Below, piece after piece: positions 1 to 7,892 of a stretch of DNA of 64,000 nucleotides. The stretch is taken from NCBI GenBank assembly GCA_963848355.1, contig CAWKDG010000012.1, positions 1,178,001 to 1,242,000 on the forward strand, in the 5' to 3' direction. The notes under the pieces were generated by a model. That model had not been told where the DNA came from and ran no database searches. It saw only the letters and a list, made by a program, of their open reading frames with translations. Source of the stretch: CAWKDG01 sp963848355 (GTDB lineage: Bacteria > Actinomycetota > Acidimicrobiia > Acidimicrobiales > UBA8190). Each line of letters begins with the position of its first letter. Position 1 is the first letter of the stretch. Both the position numbers and the translations under genes were made by a program.

Positions 1-45
1 AGGCGCCGGACCTCGAAGCGCAGCAGGCCCCCCCAGCCCCGTCAT
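1..45 (-). CDS. possible ABC transporter permease, N-terminus only (edge)
   Basis: Downstream of the ABC ATPase on the same strand an ATG at 45 opens a frame that runs off the left edge. Read as given it soon becomes uninformative. If the run of seven C at 28-34 (G on the coding strand) is shortened by one, the product reads MTGLGG-LLRFEVRR, which resembles the cytoplasmic start of an ABC-2 type permease. That fits the usual ATPase-permease order. This is inference from 14 residues, so confidence is low. Confidence 0.3.
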   Translation of the reverse strand, partial: MTGLGGPAALRGPAP

Positions 46-58
46 CGTCCGGGCCCCG

Positions 59-1064
59 TCACCGCACCATCTCCGTCTGCGCTCGGGACACGGGCCCGGC
101 GACGGCGTCCTCGACCGTGCACGCCTCGACGAGGTCACCGGTGAGGGCCACGAAGGCCTGCTCGAGGTCGGCTCCTGTGACCTCGATGTCGCTGAAGGCC
201 ACGCCCGAGGCCACCAGTGACCGGACGGTGGCGTCGGCGTCCAGGGAGTCGAGGACGACCTCGGACCCGCGCACGCAGGCCGCGTCCACGCCGTCGAGCT
301 CGCGCAACCGGGCGGGATCGGCCCCCGGGGAAGCGAAGCGGACACGGCGCGTGGGCACGGCCGCCTTGATGGTCGAGGCGGCGCCGTTCGCCACCACCGT
401 GCCCCGCCGCATCACGACGATACGGTCGGCCACGGCATCGACCTCGTCCAGGTGATGGGTGGCGAAGACCACGGTGCGACCCTCCTCCGAGAAGCCGCGC
501 ATGGTGGCCCAGAAGCGGCGCCGGCCCTCCACGTCCATGGCGATGGTCGGCTCGTCCAGGAAGACGAGCTCGGGGTCGCCCACGATGGCCAGCGCCAGCC
601 GGACCCGCTGGGCCTGGCCGCCCGAGAGCCGGTGGGTCGTAGCGGTCGGCCAGGCCGCAGAGCCCGGCGCGTTCGAGGGTGCGCCCGACCGGAGAGGGGT
701 GGCGGTACAGCCGCGACGTCATCGCCACCAGGTCGCCGACCCGCACCCCGTGGGGGAGCCCGCTCCCGCCGCCCACCTGGAGCATGGCCCCGACCTGGCC
801 CGACGCCATGGCCGACCGGGGGTCCGTGCCGAGTACCGAGACGTCACCCTCCTGCGGACGCTGGAGCCCGAGGAGGATGGAGATGGCCGTCGACTTCCCG
901 GCCCCGTTGGGGCCGAGCAGGGCGAGGGTCTCGCCCCGGGCCACCTCCAGATCGAGGTGGTCCAAGGCAACGAGCGACCGGTAGCGGTGGACCACGCCGG
1001 AGAACCGCAGCGCCGGTCCGCACCCACCATCGTCAGGACAAGGGCTCCCGCCGCGCCGTCGCAT
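59..1064 (-). CDS. ABC transporter ATP-binding protein (one frameshift)
   Basis: Nucleotide-binding subunit of an ABC transporter, probably an ABC-2 type drug or lipid exporter. The N-terminal part carries the Walker A motif GPNGAGKST. The C-terminal part carries the signature LSGGQAQR, Walker B LVFLDEPT and the switch histidine in FATHHLDEVD, followed by about 90 residues typical of DrrA-like ATPases. These parts lie in two frames joined near 620-650, between GLADRY and HRLSGGQ, so one base is missing or extra. Both halves are well conserved and a sequencing error is likelier than a pseudogene. The start at 1064 (ATG) puts about 16 residues before the first beta strand. A permease appears to follow at the left edge. 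The substrate cannot be told. Confidence 0.85.
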
Positions 1065-1239
1065 GATCGTGCAGTCATCGGCGCCGGGGCGCTCTCTATT
1101 GAGGGGCCCGCTCACGAGACCTCCACCCCGCCGGCCGGATCGTCCAGGGGATCCTTCGACCAGGACTTTTCTCCCCGGCGACGGCGACGTGGGGGCCGGC
1201 CCCCCGGGTCCCGAGCCGCCCGGGAGGTACGTTCTCGAC

Positions 1240-1707
1240 GTGCGGGGATCGGTCACGGTGCACATGGCAGCGCCACCGGAGCGGATCTGGGGCGTCGTCA
1301 GCGACGTCACCACCACCGGCCGGTTCAGCCCCGAGACCTTCGAAGCCGAGTGGCTCGACGGCGCCACCGGACCGGCCGTCGGCGCACGGTTCCGGGGCCA
1401 TGTCCGACGCAACGGGCGGGGGCCGGTGTACTGGACGACCTGCGTCGTCGTCGGGTGTGAGCCCGGTCGCGATTTCGCCTTCACGGTGGGAGAAGGCGCC
1501 AAGGCCCTGAACACCTGGCGCTACCACTTCGAGGCCACGGGTGACGGCACCGACGTGACCGAGTCCTTCGAGCTGGCCGACAAACCCGCCATCCGTCTCT
1601 ACTGGAAGATCCTCGGGCGGGCCCGGGGGAGGACGAACGCCAACGGCATGCGGACCACCCTCGAACGCATCCGGGCGGTGGTCGAGGGTGACCCCGACGC
1701 CGGCTGA
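1240..1707 (+). CDS. SRPBCC family protein (polyketide cyclase/START-like fold)
   Basis: About 155 residues beginning VTVHMAAPPERIWGVVSD, the standard opening of the SRPBCC/polyketide cyclase fold, and ending in an amphipathic helix (MRTTLERIRAVVEG). The family binds hydrophobic ligands in a helix-grip cavity. No catalytic residues are diagnostic, so the role is unknown. The GTG at 1240 is preferred: GGGAGG lies at 1222-1227, and upstream in-frame sequence is Pro/Arg rich and overlaps the divergent ABC gene. It stands alone between divergent and co-directional neighbours. Confidence 0.75.
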   Translation: MRGSVTVHMAAPPERIWGVVSDVTTTGRFSPETFEAEWLDGATGPAVGARFRGHVRRNGRGPVYWTTCVVVGCEPGRDFAFTVGEGAKALNTWRYHFEATGDGTDVTESFELADKPAIRLYWKILGRARGRTNANGMRTTLERIRAVVEGDPDAG

Positions 1708-1750
1708 GGGGTCGACGGCGTCGCCGCCGGGTGCGGTCGGCTGGTAGAAC

Positions 1751-2284
1751 CTGTCGATCTTCGACGATCTGCTCGACGCCAACCGGCGGTACCGCGCCGA
1801 GTTCCACGACTCGGGCGTGGCGGGAACGGCGGCCAGAGGTCTCGCCGTCGTCACCTGCATCGATTCCCGCATCGATCCGCTGGCCATGCTCGGTCTGCGG
1901 GCGGGCGACGCCAAGATCATCCGCAACGCCGGGGCCCGGGTGACCGGCGACGTCCTGCGCTCGCTCGTGCTCGCCGTCAATCTCCTCGGCGTGACGCGGG
2001 TCTGTCTCGTGCAGCACACGAACTGCGCCATGGTCGACTCCACCGAGGAGCAGATACGCGCCCGCATCGAGGCCAACCGGGGGGTCGCCACCACCGGCTG
2101 GGATTTCCTGGCCACCACCGATCAGCGGGCGACGATGCGCCACGACATGACGCTCATCGCCTCGTGCCCCCTGTTGCCGGCCGGCCTCGAAGTGGGGGGG
2201 TTCATCTTCGACGTGCACAGCGGTGCGCTGCTCCCCCTGGACGAGCCACCACCGGAGGATCTCCTTGACAGGGGCACTACGTAA
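1751..2284 (+). CDS. beta-carbonic anhydrase-like protein
   Basis: Resembles the short beta-class carbonic anhydrases of actinobacteria (Rv1284 type), which interconvert CO2 and bicarbonate at a zinc ion. Zinc ligands and the Asp-Arg dyad are visible in VTCIDSR and QHTNCAM; the conserved KIIRNAGARV follows the first motif. The C-terminus (GGFIFDVHSGAL) is also typical. The start is unclear. Homology appears to begin at the CTG at 1751 (LSIFDDLLDANRRY), directly after an in-frame TAG at 1745. The first conventional start is GTG 1817, which would remove the N-terminal helix. The 3' end contains the promoter of the next gene. Confidence 0.8.
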   Translation: MSIFDDLLDANRRYRAEFHDSGVAGTAARGLAVVTCIDSRIDPLAMLGLRAGDAKIIRNAGARVTGDVLRSLVLAVNLLGVTRVCLVQHTNCAMVDSTEEQIRARIEANRGVATTGWDFLATTDQRATMRHDMTLIASCPLLPAGLEVGGFIFDVHSGALLPLDEPPPEDLLDRGTT

Positions 2285-2296
2285 GTCTTAACTTAC
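2265..2296 (+). promoter_or_regulatory. promoter and ArsR-type operator of the regulator gene
   Basis: A consensus -35 TTGACA lies at 2265-2270, inside the end of the carbonic anhydrase gene. About 17 bp later is a weak -10 (TTAACT, 2288-2293). A perfect inverted repeat GTAAGT-CTTA-ACTTAC spans 2281-2296 and covers the -10. The regulator starts at 2302, so transcription would begin almost at its GTG (leaderless). An ArsR dimer bound here would block its own promoter. The repeat is seen directly; the binding is inferred. Confidence 0.6.
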
Positions 2297-2301
2297 CGTT
2301 A

Positions 2302-2652
2302 GTGGCTACTTACCAAACGGCTCTCAGCGGACTGGCCGACCCGACACGGCGGAGCATCTTCGAACGCCTCGGTGCCGGTCCCCGGGCCGTCGTCGAGCTG
2401 GCCGACGGGCTCCCCGTGAGCCGTCCGGCGGTCTCCCAGCATCTCCGGGTGCTGAAGGAGGCCGGGCTGGTGATCGATCAGCGGGTCGGCAACCGCCGCA
2501 TCTACCAACTCAATCCCGACGGGCTGGGCGCATTGCGCGCCTACCTCGACCGCTTCTGGGACCGGGCCCTGGCCGACTTCAAGGCGGCGGTGGAAAAAGG
2601 CCCCGACAGCGAACAATCCGACACCGAACAAGGAGAAGGGACATGGTCATGA
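2302..2652 (+). CDS. ArsR-family winged-helix transcriptional regulator
   Basis: A 116-residue ArsR/SmtB-type repressor. LADPTRRSIFERL opens the DNA-binding domain and SRPAVSQHLRVLKEAGLV is the recognition helix region, followed by the beta wing (RRIYQLNPDGL). The metal-binding ELCVCDL motif is absent. This variant typically pairs with an AHSA1/SRPBCC gene, as here: the next gene starts at 2643, inside its last codons. The GTG start at 2302 has no Shine-Dalgarno sequence, consistent with a leaderless transcript from the promoter at 2265-2296. Confidence 0.9.
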   Translation: MATYQTALSGLADPTRRSIFERLGAGPRAVVELADGLPVSRPAVSQHLRVLKEAGLVIDQRVGNRRIYQLNPDGLGALRAYLDRFWDRALADFKAAVEKGPDSEQSDTEQGEGTWS

Positions 2653-3108
2653 CCACCACGGTCGTCTGCAAGAGCGTCACCGTCGAGGCGTCGGCGGACA
2701 AAGCCTTTCGTGTCTTCACCGAGGGCATTGGCCAGTGGTGGTTTCCCGGGCACCACCTCGGCGAGAGCGAGCTGAAGGACGTCGTTCTCGAGCCCCGGGT
2801 CGGTGGTCGCTGGTACGAGATCGGCATCGACGACTCCGAGTGCCAGTGGGGACACGTCCTCCAGTGGGATCCGCCCGGCCGCCTGGTTCTGGCCTGGCAG
2901 ATCGATGCCAGCTGGCACTTCGATCCTGCCCTCGTCACCACGGTCGAGATCCGCTTCACCCCCGACGGTCCGAACCGCACCATCGTCGAGCTCGAGCACC
3001 GTGACCTGGATCGCTTCGGCGACGCCGCCGACACGATGCGCGGCAGGGTTCGACGCACCGGGCGGGTGGCAGGGCCTGCTCGACCGCTTCGCCGCCGCGG
3101 CGAGGTAG
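2643..3108 (+). CDS. SRPBCC (AHSA1-like) protein, frameshifted near the C-terminus
   Basis: Activator-of-Hsp90-like SRPBCC domain with VTVEASADKAFRVFTEGIGQ at the N-terminus and GGRWYEIGIDDSE and VLQWDPPGRLVLAWQ in the middle. The frame changes near 3040: after HRDLDRFGDAADTM the normal family ending APGGWQGLLDRFAAAAR continues in another frame to a stop at 3108. The ATG at 2643 has AGGAG at 2631-2635 and overlaps the end of the ArsR gene, so translation is probably coupled. Such ArsR-AHSA1 pairs are common in actinobacteria; ligand and function are unknown. Confidence 0.75.
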
Positions 3109-3192
3109 CGGGGTCGGTCGGAGCCAGGCCGCGACCGGCGAATCCGGCCGCGGCCTGGCCGGGCCACCACGAAGTGGGCATGATCAAGGGCG

Positions 3193-4392
3193 ATGGCCAC
3201 CTCGACGAGCGATATCTACTACGACCCCTACGACTTCGACATCGATGCCGACCCTTATCCCGTCTTCAAGCGCATGCGCGACGAGGCGCCCCTCTACTAC
3301 AACGGGGAACTCGACTTCTATGCCGTGAGCCGGTTCGCCGACGTCGAGTCCTGCTCGATCGACTGGCAGACCTTCAGCTCGGCTCGGGGCTCGGTCCTCG
3401 AGATCATCCGTTCGGGGATGGAGACCCCGAAGGGAATGTTCATCTTCGAGGATCCGCCCCTCCACAACCTGCACCGGCGGCTGATGGCCCGGGTGTTCAC
3501 GGCCCGGCGGGTCTCGGTCCTCGAGACCCGCATGCGTGAGTACTGCGCCGCTGTCCTCGATCCGCTCGTGGGCGGCGGAGGGTTCGACTTCGTGCGCGAC
3601 CTCGGTGCCGACCTCCCGATGCGGGTGATCAGCGACATGCTCGGCATCCCCGAGCAGGACCAGGTGGCGGTGCGCGACCATTTCGACGAGGGCCTGCGCA
3701 TCGAGGAGGGCCGACCCCCCGACGGCCACGACGTCGTGACGCGATCCTCCGACATGTCGAGTTTCGCCCCCTACATCAGCTTCCGGCGCCAGCACCCGGC
3801 CGACGACCTCATGACCGATCTCATCGAGGTCACCTTCGTCGACGAGACCGGCATCGAACGGCGCCTCGACGATGAGGAGGTCCTCAATTACGCCATGCTC
3901 CTCGCCGCCGCCGGGAACGAGACGACGACCAAGCTCATCGGTTGGTCGGGCTTTCTCCTCGGTGCCCATCCCGACCAGCGCCGCGCCCTCGTCGCCGATC
4001 CCGGTCTGATCCCGGGCGCCATCGAGGAGATCCTGCGCTACGAGGCACCGTCACCGGTCCAGGCCCGGTCGGTGACCAGAGACGTCGAGCTCCACGGCGC
4101 CACGATGCCGGAAGGTTCGATCCTGTTGATGCTCAATGCCGCCGCCAACCGCGACGACCGCCAGTTCGACGACCCCGACCGCTTCGACATTCGGCGCACC
4201 ATCGACCACCACGTCACCTTCGGCTTCGGCCTGCACTTCTGCATGGGTGCGGCGCTCGCCCGTCTCGAGGGGCGCGTGGCCCTGGAAGAGGTGCTCGCCC
4301 GCTTCCCGGACTGGGTGGTCGACCACGACGGGGCCGAGCGCGTCCACACCACGACCGTGCGCGGCTGGCACCGTCTCCCCGTCCTCGTCTAA
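3193..4392 (+). CDS. cytochrome P450
   Basis: A full-length (399 residue) soluble bacterial P450, a haem-thiolate monooxygenase needing ferredoxin and reductase partners, which are not in the window. The I-helix oxygen-activation motif AAAGNETTT lies near residue 238, the K-helix ExxR (EEILR) near 278, and the haem loop FGFGLHFCMG puts the proximal cysteine at residue 350. Overall it resembles actinobacterial P450s of lipid and steroid metabolism, but the substrate cannot be read from sequence. Its TAA overlaps the stop codon of the convergent gene by four bases. Confidence 0.95.
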   Translation: MATSTSDIYYDPYDFDIDADPYPVFKRMRDEAPLYYNGELDFYAVSRFADVESCSIDWQTFSSARGSVLEIIRSGMETPKGMFIFEDPPLHNLHRRLMARVFTARRVSVLETRMREYCAAVLDPLVGGGGFDFVRDLGADLPMRVISDMLGIPEQDQVAVRDHFDEGLRIEEGRPPDGHDVVTRSSDMSSFAPYISFRRQHPADDLMTDLIEVTFVDETGIERRLDDEEVLNYAMLLAAAGNETTTKLIGWSGFLLGAHPDQRRALVADPGLIPGAIEEILRYEAPSPVQARSVTRDVELHGATMPEGSILLMLNAAANRDDRQFDDPDRFDIRRTIDHHVTFGFGLHFCMGAALARLEGRVALEEVLARFPDWVVDHDGAERVHTTTVRGWHRLPVLV

Positions 4393-4958
4393 GCCCCTGT
4401 CGGGCCAGGGAAGCCGGTCACGCCGTGCTCCCTTTCCACCCCGAGCGCATTCAGGGTGAAGGCGACCAGGTGGTACTGGCCGACGACCATGCAGAGCTCG
4501 ATCAATTGGTGCTCGTCGAAGCTCTCGGCCAGGACACTCCAGGTGGAGTCGGCGATTGTCGACTCGCCGTGCAACTCGTCGGCCGCTCTCACCAGGGCGC
4601 TGTCCCCGGAGGTCCAGCCGAAGGCGTCAGGACCGTCGATGACACGGGAGATCTCGGCGTCGCTCACACCGGCGGTGCGGGCGATACGTATGTGCTGGCC
4701 CCATTCGTATTCCGCCCCGGTGTTCCACGCCGTGCGGAGAATCAGCAATTCCCGGTCACGCGCCGGCAGCTCGCCGCGGTAGAGCAGATACCCGCCGAAA
4801 CCCAACCACCGCTTGAACAGGCGGGGATGGCGGACGAGCGTGGCAAAGATGTTGAGATCGCTCCCGTCCACCCGGAGCGGATCGAGCAACGCCTTGGCCT
4901 GCTCGTCGCGCTCATCTTCGGGGAGTGGAGGGATACGGGGTGATCGGGGCGCGGCCAT
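4389..4958 (-). CDS. carboxymuconolactone decarboxylase (AhpD-like) family protein
   Basis: A 189-residue all-helical protein of the CMD/AhpD superfamily. Diagnostic stretches are GELPARDRELLILRTAWN and EYEWGQHIRIARTAGV. The CxxC of true AhpD peroxidases is missing: the equivalent region reads EWGQH. It is therefore closer to the gamma-carboxymuconolactone decarboxylase side of the family. It converges on the P450 with overlapping stop codons. The role is unknown; a lactone- or peroxide-related function is only a family-level inference. Confidence 0.8.
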   Translation of the reverse strand: MAAPRSPRIPPLPEDERDEQAKALLDPLRVDGSDLNIFATLVRHPRLFKRWLGFGGYLLYRGELPARDRELLILRTAWNTGAEYEWGQHIRIARTAGVSDAEISRVIDGPDAFGWTSGDSALVRAADELHGESTIADSTWSVLAESFDEHQLIELCMVVGQYHLVAFTLNALGVEREHGVTGFPGPTGA

Positions 4959-4984
4959 GGGACACGGGCATCATGGCATCCCGG

Positions 4985-5470
4985 CTATGACGAAGCCCTG
5001 CGCACGGGAAGGCCGCGCCCCGGGGCCCGTCCCGGTCCCGCCGCCGCCGTCACGTCGCGGGGCCCGACCTTCTCTCCGCACGATCCGCACACCAGCACGG
5101 CGTCGGCCGCCGAACCACAGTTCCTGTGGGTGACGACGATGGGCGGACCGTCCGGGGCCGAGTAGCGGTCGCCCCACTGGCGCATGGCGGTGAGGACGGG
5201 CCACAGCTCGCGGCCCTTGTCGGTGAGCCGGTAGTCGTAGCGCAGGGGGTGCTCGCAGTAGGGCTCGCGCCGTAGAACGCCGGCGTCGACCAGACGGGCC
5301 AGGCGCTGCTGGAGGATGTTGCGGGAGATGCCGAGGCGTTCCTGGAAGGCGTCGAAGCGGGTCACGCCGAGGAAGGCGTCCCTCACCACCAACATGCTCC
5401 ACCACTCCCCGACGACCTCGAGGCACTGCGCCACCGAGCAGTCCATGTCGGCGAAGCTCTTGCGTTCCAT
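4985..5470 (-). CDS. HxlR-family transcriptional regulator
   Basis: The winged-helix domain shows the HxlR hallmarks: CSVAQCLEVVGEWWSMLVVR at the N-terminus, then FQERLGISRNILQQRLARLV (recognition helix), then YRLTDKGRELWPVL. The C-terminal 50 residues hold H-x2-C and C-x2-C spacing (THRNCGS, VCGSCGEKV), a possible zinc ribbon, then a low-complexity tail. It is divergent from the MFS exporter with only 53 bp between starts, so it probably controls that gene and itself through the repeat at 5488-5505. Confidence 0.9.
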   Translation of the reverse strand: MERKSFADMDCSVAQCLEVVGEWWSMLVVRDAFLGVTRFDAFQERLGISRNILQQRLARLVDAGVLRREPYCEHPLRYDYRLTDKGRELWPVLTAMRQWGDRYSAPDGPPIVVTHRNCGSAADAVLVCGSCGEKVGPRDVTAAAGPGRAPGRGLPVRRASS

Positions 5471-5487
5471 GCGCCCAGGTTAGTGGG

Positions 5488-5505
5488 TTGCATAATAGAA
5501 CGCAA
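5488..5505. promoter_or_regulatory. putative HxlR operator / divergent promoter
   Basis: The inverted repeat TTGC-N10-GCAA sits midway between the HxlR and MFS starts. Its centre CATAATAG can serve as -10 on either strand (CATAAT forward, TATTAT reverse). HxlR proteins commonly bind such short palindromes in divergent intergenic regions. The repeat is imperfect outside the 4-bp arms. Confidence 0.4.
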
Positions 5506-5523
5506 TGCCCTAGAGTGCCTCGC

Positions 5524-6993
5524 ATGCCGAGCGCCACCGAGGTCCGCCCCCGCTCCGACGAGCCGGCGGGGACCACCGGGCCGTCCGACGGCGTGGTGAT
5601 ACGGCGCCGGAGGCTCGTCTTCGTGGTCACCGCCCTCGGTGCCTTCATGGCCTCTCTCGATCTCTCGATCGTGAACGTCGCCTTCCCCGCCCTCGAACGG
5701 TCGTTCCCCCACGACTCGCGGGCGTCGCTCGCCTGGGTGATCACCGGCTACAGCATCGTGTTCGCCTCGCTGCTCGTCACCGCCGGTCGCAGCGCCGATC
5801 GGCTCGGGCGGCGGCGACTGTTCTTCACCGGTCTGGGCGTGTTCAGCCTCGGCTCGGCCCTGTGCGGGCTGGCGCCCTCGGTGGATCTGCTCGTCGCCGG
5901 CCGCTTCATCCAGGGCAGCGGTGCCGCGGCCATGCTGCCGGCTTCCCTCGGGCTCCTCCTCGGTGCCTTCCCGAGCGAACGGCGCTCCCAGGTGGTCGCC
6001 CTGTGGGGTGGCATCGGCGCCCTGGCCGTGGCCACGGGACCGTCGCTCGGCGGGCTCCTCGTGTCGGGGCCCGGTTGGCGGTGGGTGTTCTTCGTCAACC
6101 TGCCCATCGGTCTCACCGGGTACCTCGTCGGCCGGCGGGTGCTCGTCGAGACGACGACGGTGAGCACGGGGGTGCGGCCCGATTATCTGGGCGTCGTGCT
6201 CGTGAGCGCCACGCTGGCGGCCCTGGTGCTCGGGATCACCGAAGGACCGACCTGGGGCTGGTCGAGCGGGCGCGTCATCGCCTGCTTCGCCGGCGCCGTG
6301 GTGGTGGGCGCTTCCTTTCTCCGGCGCTCGGCCCGTCATCCCGAACCTGTTCTCGACCTGACCCTCTTCCGGGCACGCTCCTTCAGCGTGGCCAACGCCG
6401 CCACCGTGCTCTACGCCATGGGTTTCTTCGCCATGCTCCTCGGGAACATCCTCTTCCTCACGAGCGTCTGGCACTACTCGATCCTGAGGGCGGGTCTCGC
6501 CGTCACGCCCGGACCTCTGGTGGTGGCCGCCGTCTCGGGACCGGCGGGCCGGGTGGCCCAGCGGATCGGCTTCCGGACGGTGCTGCTGGTCGGATTCGCC
6601 GTCTTCGCCGGTGGCCTGGCGTGGTACGCCACCGCCATCGGCCTCCACCCCTCGTACGTCACGCGGTGGCTGCCGGCGACCCTCATCACGGGACTCGGTA
6701 TCGGGCTCACGTTCCCCGTTCTCAGTGCGGCCGCCGTCTCGAGTCTGCATGTCGAACGCTTCGCAGTGGGCAGCGCGGTGAACCAGACGGCCCGTCAGGT
6801 CGGCGGTGCCTTCGGCGTGGCCCTCCTGGTCGTCATCCTCGGCAACCCCCGGTCACCGGCATCGGCTCTCGTCAACTTCCGCCACCTGTGGGCGTTCGCC
6901 GCCGCCATGGCCGTGCTGTCGGGGCTCGTCACCACACTGTTGCGGCGCGGGCGGGCGGTCCCCGCTGTCGCGCCGGGCGCTCCCCCGACGTGA
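5524..6993 (+). CDS. MFS transporter, DHA2 (EmrB/QacA, 14-TM) drug efflux type
   Basis: A proton-driven multidrug exporter of about 489 residues with around 14 hydrophobic segments. The first helix carries ASLDLSIVNVAFPAL, the DHA2 D1 motif. Motif A-like GRSADRLGRRRLFF lies between TM2 and TM3, and motif C-like GPSLGGLLVSGPGWRWVFFVN follows. The ATG at 5524 is chosen because the protein then begins with a short charged tail before TM1. The divergent HxlR gene is the likely regulator. Its last bases overlap the GTG of the next gene. Confidence 0.92.
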   Translation: MPSATEVRPRSDEPAGTTGPSDGVVIRRRRLVFVVTALGAFMASLDLSIVNVAFPALERSFPHDSRASLAWVITGYSIVFASLLVTAGRSADRLGRRRLFFTGLGVFSLGSALCGLAPSVDLLVAGRFIQGSGAAAMLPASLGLLLGAFPSERRSQVVALWGGIGALAVATGPSLGGLLVSGPGWRWVFFVNLPIGLTGYLVGRRVLVETTTVSTGVRPDYLGVVLVSATLAALVLGITEGPTWGWSSGRVIACFAGAVVVGASFLRRSARHPEPVLDLTLFRARSFSVANAATVLYAMGFFAMLLGNILFLTSVWHYSILRAGLAVTPGPLVVAAVSGPAGRVAQRIGFRTVLLVGFAVFAGGLAWYATAIGLHPSYVTRWLPATLITGLGIGLTFPVLSAAAVSSLHVERFAVGSAVNQTARQVGGAFGVALLVVILGNPRSPASALVNFRHLWAFAAAMAVLSGLVTTLLRRGRAVPAVAPGAPPT

Positions 6994-7856
6994 AACCCGA
7001 TGCGGCACCTTCGTGGTCATCACCGGCGGGTGCCGCCGTGGCCACCACCGACTTCGACCGGGGGACGGCCATCACGCCGGCGGGGGACGGCTGGTGCGTC
7101 GACCTCGATCCCTCGTGGAGCATCGGGGGGTCGCTGAACGGCGGGTACCTCCTGGCCCCGATGACGAAGGCGGCGGCGGCGGCCACATCGATGCCCGATC
7201 CTCTGGCCGTGACGGCGACGTTCGTCTCGCCGCCGTCGGGCGGACCGGCTGAGATCACGGTCGCCGTGGTCAAGCGCGGACGTACGACATCGGTGGCCGA
7301 CGTCGTTCTGCACCAGCAGGGGCGCCAGCACATCCGGGCGACGGCGGTCCTCGGCGATCTCGAGCGGCTCGACGGTCCGAACCTCGACGCGCCTTCGCCC
7401 ACCGTCCCCTCCTTGGAGGAGTGCGTGTCGATCCGTGACCGGGCCGGGCCGAACGGGATGTCTCCGCCCGAGATCTTCCGCCATTTCGACCTGCGGCTGG
7501 CACCCCGCGTCGGATGGCTCACCGGACTCCGGCTGGGAACGGCGGACGCCGGAGAGGCCGTGATCGAGGGATGGTCGCGCTTCGCCGACGGGGGCGAGCC
7601 CGACGTCCACTCGTTGATGCTGTTCGCCGACGCCTTTCCTCCGGCGATCCTCGACCGTTTCCCGGCCGGTTGGGTGCCGACCCTGCAGTTCTCGGTGTAC
7701 GTCCGCGCCCGGCCCCGACCCGGTTGGATCCGGGGTTCCTTCCGGACCCGGTCCATGGTCGACGGCCTCCTCGAGGAGGACGGTGAGCTGTTCGACAGCA
7801 GCGGTCGTCTGGTGGCACAGTCGCGTCAGTTGGCTCTTCTGCTCCCGCCGGCCTGA
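6990..7856 (+). CDS. acyl-CoA thioesterase-like double hot-dog protein
   Basis: About 288 residues resembling the TesB/4HBT_3 family, which hydrolyses acyl-CoA thioesters using two fused hot-dog folds. Family features are ATTDFDRGTAITPAGDG at the N-terminus, GGSLNGGYLLA (the NGGY loop), and FADAFPPAIL plus TLQFSVYVRARP in the second half. The GTG at 6990 overlaps the MFS stop (GTGA), which suggests coupling. The internal GTG at 7038 gives a more typical N-terminus, so the true start may be there. The substrate is unknown. Confidence 0.75.
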   Translation: MKPDAAPSWSSPAGAAVATTDFDRGTAITPAGDGWCVDLDPSWSIGGSLNGGYLLAPMTKAAAAATSMPDPLAVTATFVSPPSGGPAEITVAVVKRGRTTSVADVVLHQQGRQHIRATAVLGDLERLDGPNLDAPSPTVPSLEECVSIRDRAGPNGMSPPEIFRHFDLRLAPRVGWLTGLRLGTADAGEAVIEGWSRFADGGEPDVHSLMLFADAFPPAILDRFPAGWVPTLQFSVYVRARPRPGWIRGSFRTRSMVDGLLEEDGELFDSSGRLVAQSRQLALLLPPA

Positions 7857-7892
7857 GGACAACCGGCGAAAACGGCGTGGCATGCTGGCGCC

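Noticed and set aside
5383..6750. Long reading frame on the minus strand opposite the MFS gene
   Set aside because: Composition is Gly/Glu/His/Arg low complexity, as expected from the antisense of a hydrophobic high-GC gene; the plus-strand frame has clear MFS motifs.
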